A stretch of 64,000 nucleotides of DNA from Cordia subcordata (GCA_028554755.1 JAPTOF010000015.1:3348001-3412000), one strand, 5' to 3'; counted from the first letter of the stretch, positions 33,691 through 45,713 are shown. The notes: generated from the letters alone by a model not told the origin. Made by a program: numbers and translations.

Positions 33691-35683
33691 TGATGTGTTG
33701 GTTTTGTGAGTGCTTGTGCATTTATGTATATACTTGTTTTGAGGTGTTTTGTGCTTTATTTGGTGTATTAGTATAGCATTTTTAAGTCAGACTTGTGCAT
33801 ATTAGGATTTACATTTTCATAGTTGAGCTTAGAACTTAAATACTAAACTAATGTGCATTTATTGCTTGTTTTAGGTGAGATTTGGGAAGATAATTGGAGC
33901 TTGATTAAGGATGCATGGAGTGTGAAACAAATCCAAGGCTGTTTCAGACAGAAAGGAATGAAGAAAAATGCATTTGGAAGTGGCGGGGCAAGGAAGGAGT
34001 GACCGAGGCGAAACTGAGCGCAATGGGAGTTAAATTTGGAGATTCCAACCAAGAAAATGATATGGACAAATTTCAGACATGTGTTATGGTGCAAAATATG
34101 GCTTGGGAGATCCCTAGAAATGGTATGAAGCCACAAAAAAAACTGTGCATGAATTGGAGCCAAAATGAGCGAGATATAAACATTTTACTGTTAAGACCGA
34201 TCAACCTCTTGTCAAGGCCAGTCAACCAACTAGGTTTACTGTCCAGATCAGAATGTTGGCCAATTTTGTCTAGTTGACTTAGCTCTAAAGTCAGTCGACC
34301 GGCTAGGCCCCTGGCCCTGCGTATTGACAGCTCTATTTGAGCCACTTTTCAACCATTTTTTAGGGAGAACACCAACCAATACACACACTCACTTCCCCAA
34401 ACCCAAAACCACCTTACACACTCACTTCTAAACACAATTAAAACTCACCAAGAGGATCAAAGACAAGGATTTGAGCATAGCCCATGGATTGTAAAGCTTG
34501 GCCATGGATAGAACATTATCTCTCTTTTATCCTAAGTCTAATTATGTTTGATTAGAGAAATGTAGAGTGATTACTCTTGTATTTGTGGATTGATTACTAC
34601 TCTTTTGTAATGGGTACTTGATGGATTTATATATATATGCTTTGTGCTTAGGGTTTCAAAGGCCATTTTACATATGTGTTTATGTATTTGTTGAACTGCC
34701 TCAATGATGTAGCATATGTATATTGAAGTCTATTATACTATTAACCATTTCTAAATCATTATGCTAGCATATCTATGTGTTTGTATAGTGATTACATGAA
34801 GTGGGTATGACTATATACATGTCTATGTGTGTGTTAGTATACTTAATAGCATAGATAACTTCTATTGCTTGCATGTCGGGTGCTATTGCATAAATTGGTG
34901 TAATCTAAGCATGTCTATGTGTTTAGTAGTAGGATAGGTCAATTTATCCTTGAATGCCATGCCCTAGACGTGTATGTTTTGCGCTCAAACGTTAATACCC
35001 GCTATTGTGATGATAATCGATGGTGATAACTAATGGCTAGATTAGGTTGAGTCTCCTTTAGCTTTAATTCTAGCTAATGGGTTTCACAGTAGGTTAGTTG
35101 ACCTTAGACGCACTAGATCTTGGATTTAAATCTAGCTAACAGTTTAGACACTAGGGTTAGATTGATCTAAGTCACCTAGAATCCTAACTGGCTAACTCTA
35201 TGGCCCTAAGTCATAAAGACCATGTCGTAGCTTTAAGTTAGTCGATGCCTAGGGACGGACCCGCATTGAGGCTTAAGGTGTATTAGCAGGTTAATTAGGA
35301 GTCGAGACGAGAACAACCAAGTTCAATCCATCACGAAACCCTAACAAGAAGTAGTAATCACCTATTTGCAAACCGTAATCACCCTATTCCCCATTTCACA
35401 TGTTAAGATCCCCTTAAATTGCTTGATTTCCCCATTTCATACATACACACACCTTTTATTTCCTTGTTCCTAGTTTAGGTTTATTTTTTTGAACTCTCTT
35501 CAATCCCAGAAACCCCAAAACATAGTAGTTAGGACTCCAACACATTGCTCTTTAGGATACATGTAGCTTAGGGCATCGCTCACATTAGGCCCGTGGATTC
35601 AACCCTGCATTCATACACACCGTACTACACACGACTTGTGCACTTGTGGGCTATTTAGGCCTGTGCTTCGAAATAGTGTATCA
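33691..35683 (+). repeat. A1 3' LTR
   Basis: 1993 bases, TGATGTGTTGG...GTGTATCA, partner of 28183-30154. Confidence 0.95.
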
Positions 35684-35688
35684 AAGGG
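35684..35688. repeat. A1 target duplication, right
   Basis: AAGGG, the second copy of the site interrupted in the K LTR. Confidence 0.93.
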
Positions 35689-35857
35689 CATAGCCCGATC
35701 TCTATTAAATGCTTTTCTTAACGATGATGATGGGCCTTTACTAATTGAATAGGTATTTTTATCATCCAAAAATATTAATTTTATAGTTATTTATATGTAT
35801 AATTGTTGCTACTCAACTAACAAATATTTAACAAAGGCAATTTTTATTTTATATTAG

Positions 35858-35917
35858 GAAGAAAATCCGCTGGCAAATAATGAACATCATTATCATCAAT
35901 CGAACGTTGAACTTCTG
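35858..35917 (+). other. Candidate host exon d
   Basis: A 60-base segment between TATATTAG and GTAAGCATG reads EENPLANNEHHYHQSNVELL in phase 0 and continues the open frame of candidate exon c across the K insertion. Strong splice sites. Product unknown. Confidence 0.38.
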
Positions 35918-36046
35918 GTAAGCATGTACAGAACATTACAAGTACATAAATTAAATCCAAATTCTATTATATACTATAATCTTTGCTCTTATATATTATA
36001 ATTTACATCGTTAACACCAAATAAAAACATGATGTAAATTCATAAG

Positions 36047-36349
36047 ATGAATACTAATTTTAAATTTAAATATTTTGGATTTTCTTGGGAAAATGAAATG
36101 CTGAATGCTGACCCAGCTGGAATAGTTAATATTGGCAATCAACCTGCTATACATATGGATGTATACCCTATGAATGTCAACCAAGATTGTACAGCTATAT
36201 TTGACATGTTGTCTCCATTGGATACTACACCAATTTCGAATCCTCATGATTTCACCCTATCAAATTTGGTTACGCTATCATGGGAGACCGAAATTACTTT
36301 GGATTGTCTAGAAGCTAATTGTATATATTGTCCATCTAATGTATCATAG
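36047..36349 (+). CDS. Candidate terminal host exon e
   Basis: A 100-codon frame follows an AAG acceptor and ends at TAG. It is phase-compatible with exon d. Recognisable stretches include FGFSWENEMLNADPAG, NIGNQPAIHMDVYPMN and ISNPHDFTLSNLVTLSW. The sequence looks like a genuine protein end, rich in Asn, Asp and Pro and without mobile-element motifs, but I cannot assign a family. The T element begins 96 bases later. It could start at its own ATG (36047) or at an internal acceptor (CCCAG, 36111-36115). Confidence 0.4.
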   Translation: MNTNFKFKYFGFSWENEMLNADPAGIVNIGNQPAIHMDVYPMNVNQDCTAIFDMLSPLDTTPISNPHDFTLSNLVTLSWETEITLDCLEANCIYCPSNVS

Positions 36350-36440
36350 TGATGTTCACGTTAGTAATGATAAGTTATTAACTGCTCTTACAAATAAGGG
36401 TATTCGTAATAGAAAAACCGATAGGTCACTTATTACTATA

Positions 36441-36445
36441 TCATG
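36441..36445. repeat. T target duplication, left
   Basis: TCATG, matching 58523-58527. Confidence 0.88.
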
Positions 36446-36862
36446 TGATCCTATGAAGGACTGGATAACTCTTCTTGATGGAATCTCTGGTTGACATTAC
36501 TTGCAACACAACAAAAACTAGGCACCGATGTATATCAGCCAAAGAACCTTTGATGCCTAAGTCAGAATGTTCTTTTGAGGGTAAGTATTTGGAAGAGAGT
36601 GAATGGGATGAATTAGTTACTCTATTTAGTATGATTGGGCCTTATTTATAGTTTAGAGAAGGTTGGATACATGATGCTCACCCTCTATTTATACTAATCA
36701 ATTGTCGGGCAATGTAGCCTTATCAGGTCATTACATAACTAGTCGATCAATACTTCTCTATCAGCAGTACGTGATAAGAACCCGGATGCAAACCTCAGCT
36801 TGGGTCATTCTTATACTCTGATTTCTTTTATCGGGTCATGAATATGACCCAACCCCATATCA
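36446..36862 (-). repeat. T 3' LTR (left)
   Basis: 417 bases, TGATCCTATG...CATATCA on the plus strand, aligned over its length with 58105-58522. A purine tract (minus-strand CCCAAATGAGGGCTAT, 36863-36878) adjoins it. Confidence 0.93.
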
Positions 36863-37131
36863 ATAGCCCTCATTTGGGGATATGCCGATCTAGGATATTA
36901 CCAGATGTTTTTTGACCATATGGTCTTGTACTTGGGCATTTTCTTAGATTTGTGGCACGTGATCAAGGGTCTCCTTGTTCTTCCTCGCGTGTGATTTTCA
37001 CAAACAGATGCGCCTGTACTGTAATAATGGCGCTTCTTGGAAATGCATGATAAAGCTGCCACCAGAGACATGACTATTTGCAAATCCGGTGCTTTGCATA
37101 TTATTATTTCAATTCAAATGCATTCAAGTGG

Positions 37132-37139
37132 TATAAAAA
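37132..37139 (+). promoter_or_regulatory. TATA box of the T antisense ORF
   Basis: TATAAAAA lies about 300 bases before the ATG at 37435. A pyrimidine-rich leader follows, with an intron-like segment from ATAG-GTACAC (37319) to TTATAG (37428). Confidence 0.5.
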
Positions 37140-37434
37140 CAAATCTTTCTTCCCTTTCTCCACTTTCTACTTACTTTGCTTCTCAGAACTCCAGAATTTT
37201 TCTTTCTACTTCACTAAGATCTTTGCACTTTGCTCCCTTGCTTTTCTATTCACAGCCATTGTCAAGGGCTTCTTTGGTGTCACTTCCTAGCTTCGCCCAT
37301 CCCTTTTCTTTATCATAGGTACACACCCTTTTGTTCTCCATTTACATTTATTTCTATTTCCTGAACTAGTTCTTTGTGTGCCTGTGCTTCTTCCTTTGCT
37401 TTATGTGACTTCTCTATTTTGGTTATAGTTGTGG

Positions 37435-38560
37435 ATGCCTAAGTTCCCCAATTTGCCCAGCAATCACTAGAACAACCCATTAGAGCTTAAGCTTGACAAC
37501 CGTAGGGTTAAAGTTTCTTTAGATTTTTCTGGCATATTCGATAACTTAGGAACTCTTTATACTTCCGCCCCTTTTGACCGCAATACCCTCAAAGAACCCT
37601 TAGCTTTGAGCTTTGATCTTTGGTAGGGATTTCCTCTCAAATTTTCCCAGTGAGAGATTTTCTCTGACAATCCACTTGAAAACGATGGACCTTAACCATG
37701 CAGTAGTAGTAAAGGAACCAATTGGGGATTCTGCGACTTTCTCCCCCAATGATCAAGTTATTGAGACTTACAAAATGGCTCAAAGTAGTAGGCCCTTGAC
37801 TTTCCGGTAATAGGGAAGGCCCAACAAATGGGAAGGGAGGAAGTTGGGACAATTAACAGTTTTAACACTATAGATAGGGGTGACGTTCCTATTAGAGTTA
37901 TGGATATGGCAAAAGGGGATGTCGTGGAGAAAAAGACCTTGTTGGCCAAAGAAGATAAGGATTCCTTCAACTCCCTTGAAAAGGAGCTAGTCTTCAATTA
38001 GGGAATTCTGACCAACTTTCATCTATGCCGAGGGGTACCTGAAAATTATGTCGTTAGACTACCTAATGTAGGAGAATACATATGTACCAATAAGGATGAT
38101 GATATAGCATTTTACGAGGACTTCTTCATTATGGGCCTTAGGCTGCCGATCTTTAGGGTGCATCCGAGAATAACTCAACCACTATGGGCTTTATCCTAGA
38201 TAGTTATATCCAACGGATGGGTTGCTCTCATTGAATGGTACTCGTATCTAGGGGTGAATAACTTTGAACCAACAAATAATCTATTCTAGTATATGTTTTG
38301 ACTGGCTCAGGATCGGGAAAAAGGATGGTACTATATTTTGCTCAGAACTACAGAGTCATTTTACAAGAGAATCCCTCCTCCCATAAGGGCTGGCATAACA
38401 GATATATCTTTGCCAACCCTCCTCCCCCCCTCCCGATAGGGTGTGAACACCTAGTGGATCATATTAGACGCAACCCATAGGATAGGGAAAGAACTCAATA
38501 AACCCCTAATCTTACTAAGAGGGAAGAAGAGGTGTTCAACAACCTAAAGGCTAAGGGTTG
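37435..38560 (+). pseudogene. T antisense extra ORF (gypsy-type transposon protein)
   Basis: Plus-strand reading opposite to the T pol genes, between pol and the 3' LTR. After ATG (37435) come pieces such as LELKLDNRRVKVSLDFSG, then a better conserved part near 38000-38420: NYVVRLPNVGEY, AFYEDFFIMGLRLPIF, GWYYILLRTTESFYKR and, in another frame, SHKGWHNRYIF. This resembles the plant putative gypsy-type transposon family (PF04195, Transposase_28), carried as an extra ORF by several Tat elements. Function is unknown. Multiple stops and frame changes disable this copy. A2 inserts right after it. Confidence 0.65.
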
Positions 38561-38638
38561 AGGTTTATTTCCCAAAAATCAAACCCCTGAAAGAATCCTG
38601 GTTTCGGGATTGTATCCTGAATTCTTAACATGGCCGTC

Positions 38639-39146
38639 TGATGTGTGTGTACTTGGAGCATGAATTGCATGATTTGGAGTGTGTTTGAGTGCAAGTTTTG
38701 TTGTTAATTTTGTCTATTTTGAGCTTTTGAGTGGTTATTGAGTGTCATTAAGTGTGTGTGTGTGTGTGTTGTGTGTGCTCTTTTCCTTTTATTGTACTTC
38801 TTTCATTGTTTTGATTTTAGTTAGTATTAGTTTAATTTGAGCTCTTAATTAATTAAGCAGGAAGTAGTTAGGTATTAGTTAATTAGAATTAATTAAGTTA
38901 ATTAGTAAATTAGTTTAATGAGGACTTAGGAAATTAAATAATTAGTTAAATAGGTTAGATTAGAATTAGAATATTAAGTAATTAGCTCTAGGACATATTA
39001 ATTAGGTCGTTTAGATTCTTAGGACATTAACGTAATTAGGCTTAAGGGTTTTAGGACAACGTTAAGGTAGCATTAAGTTAGGCCATTATTCCATTAAGTA
39101 GATGTTAGAATAAGATAATGTATGTATACATTCATTTACATAGTTG

Positions 39147-39185
<39 letters not shown>

Positions 39186-40446
39186 TATTCTATTTATATT
39201 ATTTTATAACCTAACTTATACACACACATATATAGCACCATCAACAAGCAGAAGTAGAGGGCTGAAGATTAAGTCCACACTGGCGAACAGCTCTCACTTC
39301 GGCTAAGGAAGAAAAGAATAGAAAAAATTCCAAAAAATTCCAAAAAAATATCTTTTATTTTCTTTTTGTTTTCTTTACTTTTTATCTTTATTTTGAGCTA
39401 ATTTGGGATTTCTTGGCAAGATTTTTGGGGCCATCTTGGAGTGAAACTTGGAGTAAAATCTTGGAGAAAAAGACAGATTTGCGCAAAATCGAGAAGAGAA
39501 GAGGTTTTGGACTTGGAATTTAATTTATAGACATGGAATTAATGTTTGTGAGATTAAATTTTAGTTTTGCACCCTCTTTTAAAATGTTAACCTAAATCTT
39601 TTTAGGATTGATTACTATTTCTATTATGGGTTAAAGATTGTAAAGCTTGTTTTGGGATATTTTGATGGTTTAAATGCATGTTTGGTTTTTATCATTTTAA
39701 TGGTGATTGTTGAACATGTATATGTGTTTGATTAATTGCCTCAGTGGAGAAACATGTATTATTATGCTATTAATTTCTCATATGTGCTTATATAATGTTG
39801 ATTAATTATGGTTGACTTTATAACTAGGTCTAATGGGTGATCTTTAAGATGAAATAAAACTAATAGGTCACCTATTACACTTAGTGGAACTTAGGTGGAT
39901 TAAGCCTTAGCTTGAAACAAAGTTAACAATTTAAACCCTATGTTTGTGTATTAATCGACATCGATCTAGAAGTTTTAATGAACAAAGCCTTAAAACCCTA
40001 GTTAATAACGATAAGACTATACTTTAAGTAGGATCCACATAAGGACAGAATTGCACCAAGAATTAGGGATAATATAGTTAGTGAGTTTAGACTAAAAAAG
40101 AAGCAATCAAACCTATCAAAATACTCAAAGCAAGAATAAGATCCCGATCCCATAATGGGATAGTAATCACCCGAGTCCTTCCTTATTGATTTAATAACTC
40201 CCTTTCTAGTTTGTTTGACTTCCATTTAGCACATTAGTTTAGGTAGTTTAATTTAGTGTCTTTAATTTAGAGTTCCTTTCAATTCCAAAAAAGCACAAAA
40301 AGAATTTCCTTTTGGAACGTAGTTTGTCTAGGATGTATAACATCTTAGAGCCACAGTTAGAAGCCTCCTAAGGAGGAGATACCTGTAATCTTGCACACAT
40401 TGCACTATTTTCGATCCGTGCATTTATAGGTTTCTAGAATACATCA
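38639..40446 (+). repeat. A2 5' LTR
   Basis: 1808 bases, TGATGTGTGTG...ACATCA, followed by an Athila-like primer site. It holds a (TG)n run at 38753-38780, TTAATTAG-rich sequence, and a (TA)n run at 39148-39183. No second copy is present in the window. Confidence 0.85.
39148..39183. repeat. (TA)n microsatellite
   Basis: About 17 TA units inside the A2 LTR. Confidence 0.95.
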
Positions 40447-40451
40447 AGTTT

Positions 40452-40470
40452 TTGGTGCCATTATCAGGGA
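40452..40470 (+). other. A2 primer binding site
   Basis: TTGGTGCCATTATCAGGGA, an Athila-type tRNA-Asp site with transitions. Confidence 0.82.
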
Positions 40471-40779
40471 GGTGTGGTTGGTTTCTTTGATTCGTATGTT
40501 TTAGTTTGTTACGTGCTTTGTTATTTTTGTTATTGTTTTAGTAGTAGTCTTAGTTTTCATTATTCTCTTTTATTTTTGTGATAGTTTGTGTTTTGTTTGA
40601 TTTCAAGTTTCTATTTTTTGTTATTTTCTTTTGTAGTTTTAGGGACTTGTGGTTTCTGTGCTGTAGATTTAGGTTGAAATTGTAGTTTCGGGGTTTGAAG
40701 TGTTGTAAGGAGATTTTGCTTCTTTTGTGCATGCTTGGTAGATGTTCGCTTAGAGCTAACCTAGTTCCTTTTAATCTTG

Positions 40780-42560
40780 AACCATAGAGAATTCACCGTT
40801 ATCTTAAGAACTTAGAACGCAATTTAGGTGAAATGGCAAAAAATAGGAATGGTCTCTCTCTTTTTGTTCCCCATAATGGGAACAATGATCCCCCTCCTCT
40901 TCCTCTTCCTTCTCTTTTTCCTCCTCATGTTGTTCCCTATAATGAGAATGTTGGGCTTCCCAAGCTTCCAAATCCACACAAGCAGTCAATGACATGACCT
41001 TTAGGCAATAATTCCTTCCTCATACCTTTAAGGCGAATATGGCCATCTATTCACTGAGTTTGGTGGAGGCGAATTTTGAGATTAAACATGGGATATTAGC
41101 ACATGTCATTGATTTGGTGGAGATTTGTTCTACCTTCAATTTTCTAAATGTGTCTTAGGAGAACATTTGGCTCAAACTTTTCCCTTTCTCCCTCAAGGAT
41201 AAAGCCAAGTAATAGCTTTAGTCCTTGTCTAATGGAGCTATTACATCTTGGGACAAGCTGAAATCCCAATTTTATCAGAGGTTTTACCCTATGGCTAAGA
41301 CCGCTGACCTTCCAGCTTCGATTATGATCTTCTCTCAACACTAGTTTGAATCTTTTCGAGAGACGTAGGAAAGGTTTAATGATTTTTTGCATCAAGGTCC
41401 ACATCATGGGTACGGTACCCACAATCTTCTGTAGTAATTCTTTAGGGGTCTTATCGAGTCACAGCATATGATAGTGAATGCCATGTTAGGTAGAGGCTCC
41501 TATAATCTGAGACCTACTGATACTTGGGGGATTTTAAAGCGTGTTGCTAAGGGTTCTTTTCAAAACATGGTGTTGGATAGGTCGAGTATGAGTAATACTA
41601 GGAGAAGAGCGAATGAAGTAGGCATATCCTATAATCTTCTTTCTAAGGTAGAAGCATTGACCAATAAGCTTGACCAATAGATTTCTTTAGGTCCAGTACG
41701 TACTCCTGGCCATAAGGTCAATCTACTAGTATCATCTTCTTCTTCTTCTTCTTCTGCCATTGAGGTGTAGGCTTTGTGTTTTGAATCATCCCACGAGGCC
41801 ATAGCTTGCTTATTAGCACCACAGTTTTGAGAATTCATTCAGGAGCATATTCATGCTACACAAGAGTACTCACAAGAGCATAACCCCTATTCGAACACAT
41901 ATAATCTGAGGTGGAGGGATAACCCTAAGTTTTCTTGCATAATAATCACTTGGAGTCTTCTCAACCTTAGGTCCCATTCCACTAGTGACCTCGTCTTGCT
42001 CAGTCGAACCCACCAGGTTTTTATCACGTAAATCCATTTAAACTTCCTGATGCCTTACAGGGCGAGTGCCCATCTATTCTTACTCTTCGTACTTAGTCTA
42101 TACCCTCACTTCCTGTACTAAACAGCTAGCCTATAGTGATGATAAATTTGATCTTCTGTTGTAGATGTTTCAACTGTAGCAACAACAAATGGCTAAGATA
42201 GATGCCTAGTTAGGATAGTTAGCTAGTCAGTTGAGTGCTAAAGAGCCTAGCAAGTTGCCTGCCTAGCCCGAGGTGAACCCTAGAGGTCAATCCAGTTCTT
42301 CCTCCAATCCTTCTTACACTACTCATGCATAAGCAAAAGCAGTTATTACACTTAGAAGTGGTAGAGTTATTGACAATGGGGTAGGAGAGAAGGAAAATTT
42401 AGTTAGGTCTCCACTTAGTGTTCCCATAGAGTCTGGTGAGGTTAGGGACCATAAGAGAGAGGAGACCACTAGAGAGAGAGATCAGAGTAGTACCCTTCCA
42501 CGTAGAAAGGGGAAACGGTCTATAGAATCTATTGATGTCATCTTTAGAGCACCTTTTCTA
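40780..42560 (+). pseudogene. A2 gag relic
   Basis: The frame near 40980-41450 carries the retrotransposon gag core: FKANMAIYSLSLVEANFEIK, GAITSWDKLKSQFYQRFYP, AKTADLPASI and ERFNDFLHQGPHHGYG, then GLIESQHMIVNAMLGRGSY. Downstream are YSNTYNLRWRDNPKFS and, at about 42340, AVITLRSGRVI, a hallmark of the tail of Athila-type gag. Stops are frequent and many are TAG where Gln is expected. A (TTC)n run at 41731-41752 encodes Ser. Confidence 0.9.
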
Positions 42561-43688
42561 GCCATATTAAAGAAGCCAGACCTGCTGAGGACCCTAAGGT
42601 AAGTAAGATCTTAGAGCACTTGAAAGACCATAAGGTAAACATTCCTCTAGTTAATGCCATTGTATCCATTCCTACTTACACAAAAATCTCTTCAAAGATC
42701 TGTGCACACAAAAACGAAACAACTCCCACATGCCAAAAATAGTAAAGCTCATTGAAAAGGTAAGTGGCATTTACACTTCGAGTGTCTCGCCCAAATTGAA
42801 AGACCCAAGAGCTTTCACTATTTCGTGTTGCATTAGGAAGACCTTGATTGATTATGCTCTTCTAGATTTAGGGTCTAGCATAAATTTGCTCTTCTAGATT
42901 TAGGGTCTGTCGTAAATCTGATTCCCTATTTAGTCAACCAGCGTCTAGGTTTGGGGGAGCTATCTCCCACATACATCACTCTGCAGTTGGCTAATAGATC
43001 TGATCGAAGACCGCAAGGTGTAGTAAAGAATGTTATGGTTCAAGTTAGAGAGTTTGTGTATCCAATTGGTTTCATTGTCTTAAATATGGATTTTGGCCAT
43101 GACATTAGGCACTCAACACCTTTAGAGTTGCAGTCATCCATTATAAGTCAGGGTTACTAAAGATTAAGTTTGGGAATCTGAAGGCTATTATAAGAGTCGC
43201 AGAGCTCGCAAATAGAGTGAGTGTAGGTATGGATAATGGGAAGAAGTCTTTTATTTTTTAATGTTATAAATTCATGGGCAGAGAAGCATGCCCACGAGAT
43301 GTTGTTTATTGAGGATGAGTTAGCTAAGCTCAAAGCTATTTTAGAGCAGTTTGGTTCTGAGTCATTTGTCAGCAAGTATATATAGCTTTCACGTCCACAT
43401 CTACTAACTCTAGGTCAGAGCAATTGATTGAGGTTAGTCAGCCTGAGTTTCTTTGTTTAGGAGTTTCTAGTAAACTACTTACGGTTGAGTCTCCCCCATC
43501 ATTGAAGTTAAACCCCTCACTAAGCACTTGAAGTATGCATTCTTAGGACCTAATGAGACCCTTCCTATGATTATAGCTTTTAATCTGTCTAGTGAGAATG
43601 AAGAGCGTCTTCTAGAAGTCTTTGGAAGTCATAAAATGGCCATAGGGTGGACGATTGGTGATTTAAAAGGTGTAGACCCTTCGGTTTG
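42560..43688 (+). pseudogene. A2 protease and RT start, cut by B
   Basis: VIFRAPFLAILKK and ILEHLKDHKVNIPLVNAI lead into the protease, with active site DYALLDLGSSINL. A 32-base tandem duplication repeats this motif (42856-42887 and 42888-42919) and shifts the frame; after the second copy PYLVNQRLGLGELSPTYITL continues. The RT opening is at 43527-43688: LKYAFLGPNETLPMIIAF, SSENEERLLEVFGSHK, AIGWTIGDLKGVDPSV. The B LTR begins in the next codon. Confidence 0.9.
42856..42919 (+). repeat. 32-bp duplication of the A2 protease active site
   Basis: Each copy begins GCTCTTCTAGATTTAGGGTC and encodes ALLDLGS. Three or four substitutions separate the copies. Confidence 0.9.
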
Positions 43689-45689
43689 TGATGTGCTAGT
43701 TTTGTGTGTGCTTATGCATTATATGTATATACTTTTTTTGAGGTGTTTTTTGTTTCATTTGGTGTATTAGTATAACATTTAGGCCATACTTGTGCATATT
43801 AGGGTTTACATGTTCATAGTTAAGCTTAGGACTTAAATGCGACACTAATATGCGTTTATTGCTTGATTTAGGTGAGATTTGGGAAGATAATGGAGCTTGA
43901 TTAATGGTGATTAGTGTGTGAAACAAAAGCCAAGGGTGTTATGGACATAAAGGAATGATGAAAAGTGCATTTGGAAGTGGCTGGGCGAAGGAAGGAGCGA
44001 CCGAGTCAAAACTGAGCTCAACGTGAGCCAAATTAGAGCTTGCAACCAAAAAAGGACATGGACGAATTTTGGACATGTTTTAGGGTGCAAAACATGGTTT
44101 GGGAGATTCCAAAAAGTGGTTCAAAGCCATAGAAAAAATGGTGCGCAAATCAGAGCCAAAACGAGCAAGATATGAACATTTTACTGTCAAGACCAGTCGA
44201 CCTTCGGTCAAAGGCAATCAACAAGCTAGGTCGACTGGCTAGATCAAAACTTGGCCAATCTAGGCCGGTTGACTTAGCCACAAAGCCAGTCGACCGGCTA
44301 GGCCCCTGGCCCAGTGCGCTGACAACGCTATTTAACCCATTTTTCAACATTTTTTGAGGGAGAACACTAACTAATTCACATACCTATTCCCTAAACCCAA
44401 AATTCACCTAAAACCACCTCACACACTCACTTCTAAACACATTTAACATGTGGAATCAAGGATCCAAGAGGATCAAACACTTACATTTGGGAATAGGTCA
44501 TGGATTGTAAAGCTTGGCAATGGATAGAAGGGTATCTCTCTTTTATCCTAAGTCTAATTATGTTTGATTAGAGCTATGTAAGGTGATTATTCTGGTATTT
44601 ATGGATTGATTAATACTCTTTTTTAATGGGTATTTGATGGATTTATATGTATAAGCTTTGTGCATAGGATTTGAAAGGCCATTTTACATATATGTCTATA
44701 TGTTTGTTGAAATGTCTTAATGAAGTTGCATCTATTACACTATTAACCATTTCTACATCATTATGATAGCATGTCTATGTGTTTGTGTGGTGATTACATG
44801 AAGTGGGTAAGATTGTATACATGTCTATGTGTGTGTTAGCATATTGAATAGCATAAATAGCTTCTATTGCTTACATGTTGTGTGCTATTGCTCAAATTGA
44901 TGTAATCTAAGCATGTCCATGTGTTTAGTAGAAGAAAGGTCAACTTATCCTTGAATGCCATGTCCAAAGATATGTATCCTTTGCACTCAAACTTTAATAC
45001 CCGCTATTATGATGACAATCAATGGTGCTCAAATAAAACAATGGCTATCTTAGGTCGACTCTCCTTTAGCTTTAAGTCTAGCTAATGGGTTTCACAATAG
45101 ATTAGTCGACCTTAGACGGACTAGGTTTTGGCATTAAACCCAACCAATGGTATAGAAGCTAGAGTTAGATCAATTAAAGTCACATAATACCTTGATTAGC
45201 TAGTCCTAATGCCTAGGTCACAAGGACCATGCCAAACTCTCAGTAGACGTGCCTAGGGGCGAACCCGCACCGAGTCCTAAGGGTTCCATAGGAGGTTAAT
45301 TAAAGCTCTAGATGAGAACAACTAAGTATATCCATCAAGCATCCCAAGATAGTCGTAGTAATTATCTATAGGCAAGATGTAATCACTCGAGTCCCCATTT
45401 CTACGTGTTTCACTCTCTTCAATTGCTTGATTCCCTTGTTTCAGACATACACCTTCTATTTTCTTGTCCTTAGATTAGGTTTTCTTTTCCTGAGCTCTCC
45501 TTAATCTTAAAACACCAAAAACATTGTAGTTTAGGGACCCAACACATAGCCTTTTAGGACCCACATAACTTAGGACATCACTAACATTAGGCCTCCTTGT
45601 GGATTCAACCCTGTACTCACACATACTGTACTACATGCAACCCACACGTTTGTGGGCTATTTAGGCTTGTGCTATGAGATAGAGTATCA
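43689..45689 (+). repeat. B LTR 1
   Basis: 2001 bases, TGATGTGCTAG...GAGTATCA, same family as the A1 LTRs. The left flank GTTTG (43684-43688) would be the target copy; its partner is lost on the right. Confidence 0.93.
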
Positions 45690-45695
45690 AGTTCT

Positions 45696-45713
45696 TAGCA
45701 CTGCTACTAGGGG
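45696..45713 (+). other. B interior 1 primer binding site
   Basis: TAGCACTGCTACTAGGGG, decayed Athila-type site; compare TAGCGCCGTTACCGGGGA in A1. Confidence 0.75.

Larger units (their letters stand above)
28183..35683 (+). mobile_element. A1: non-autonomous Athila-like LTR element
   Basis: 7501 bases with 2-kb LTRs, primer site, polypurine tract and a 3.5-kb interior that lacks protease, RT, RNase H and integrase. Termini are TGATA...TATCA with matching AAGGG duplications. The primer site is Athila-like (tRNA-Asp type). LTR copies differ at roughly one base in eight by eye, so it is old. The interior keeps remnants of two coding blocks also seen in the B array, which suggests a family with its own protein content that relied on enzymes of an autonomous partner. 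Confidence 0.93.
15767..35700 (-). mobile_element. K: Tat-like Ty3/gypsy element with nested insertions
   Basis: The outer element is inferred from a repeated LTR (15767-16239 and 27836-28182, the latter continuing after A1 from 35689) and from a minus-strand primer site TTTGCGCCGTCTGTGGGAAT beside the right LTR, the type common in Tat elements. Tandem repeats beside the left (3') LTR fit the variable 3' UTR of that lineage. I recognise no gag or pol of its own: the interior holds C2 and a 2.2-kb stretch of unassigned sequence. A1 sits inside the right LTR. The right end and target duplication could not be fixed. Confidence 0.65.
38639..43688 (+). mobile_element. A2: Athila-like element with gag and partial pol (truncated)
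   Basis: LTR, primer site, gag, protease and the opening of RT in plus orientation inside T. The frame stops after GVDPSV at 43688, where B is inserted. The rest of pol and the 3' LTR are absent, apparently lost with the T integrase segment beyond B. Confidence 0.88.

Noticed and set aside
35689..35760. End of the right K LTR and a GATGT target duplication
   Set aside because: Similarity to the left LTR fades after CATAGCC and no convincing GATGT copy is present; not called.
40550..40995. Minus-strand ORFs rich in Lys/Asn or Glu
   Set aside because: Antisense to the A2 leader and gag start; simple-sequence shadows.
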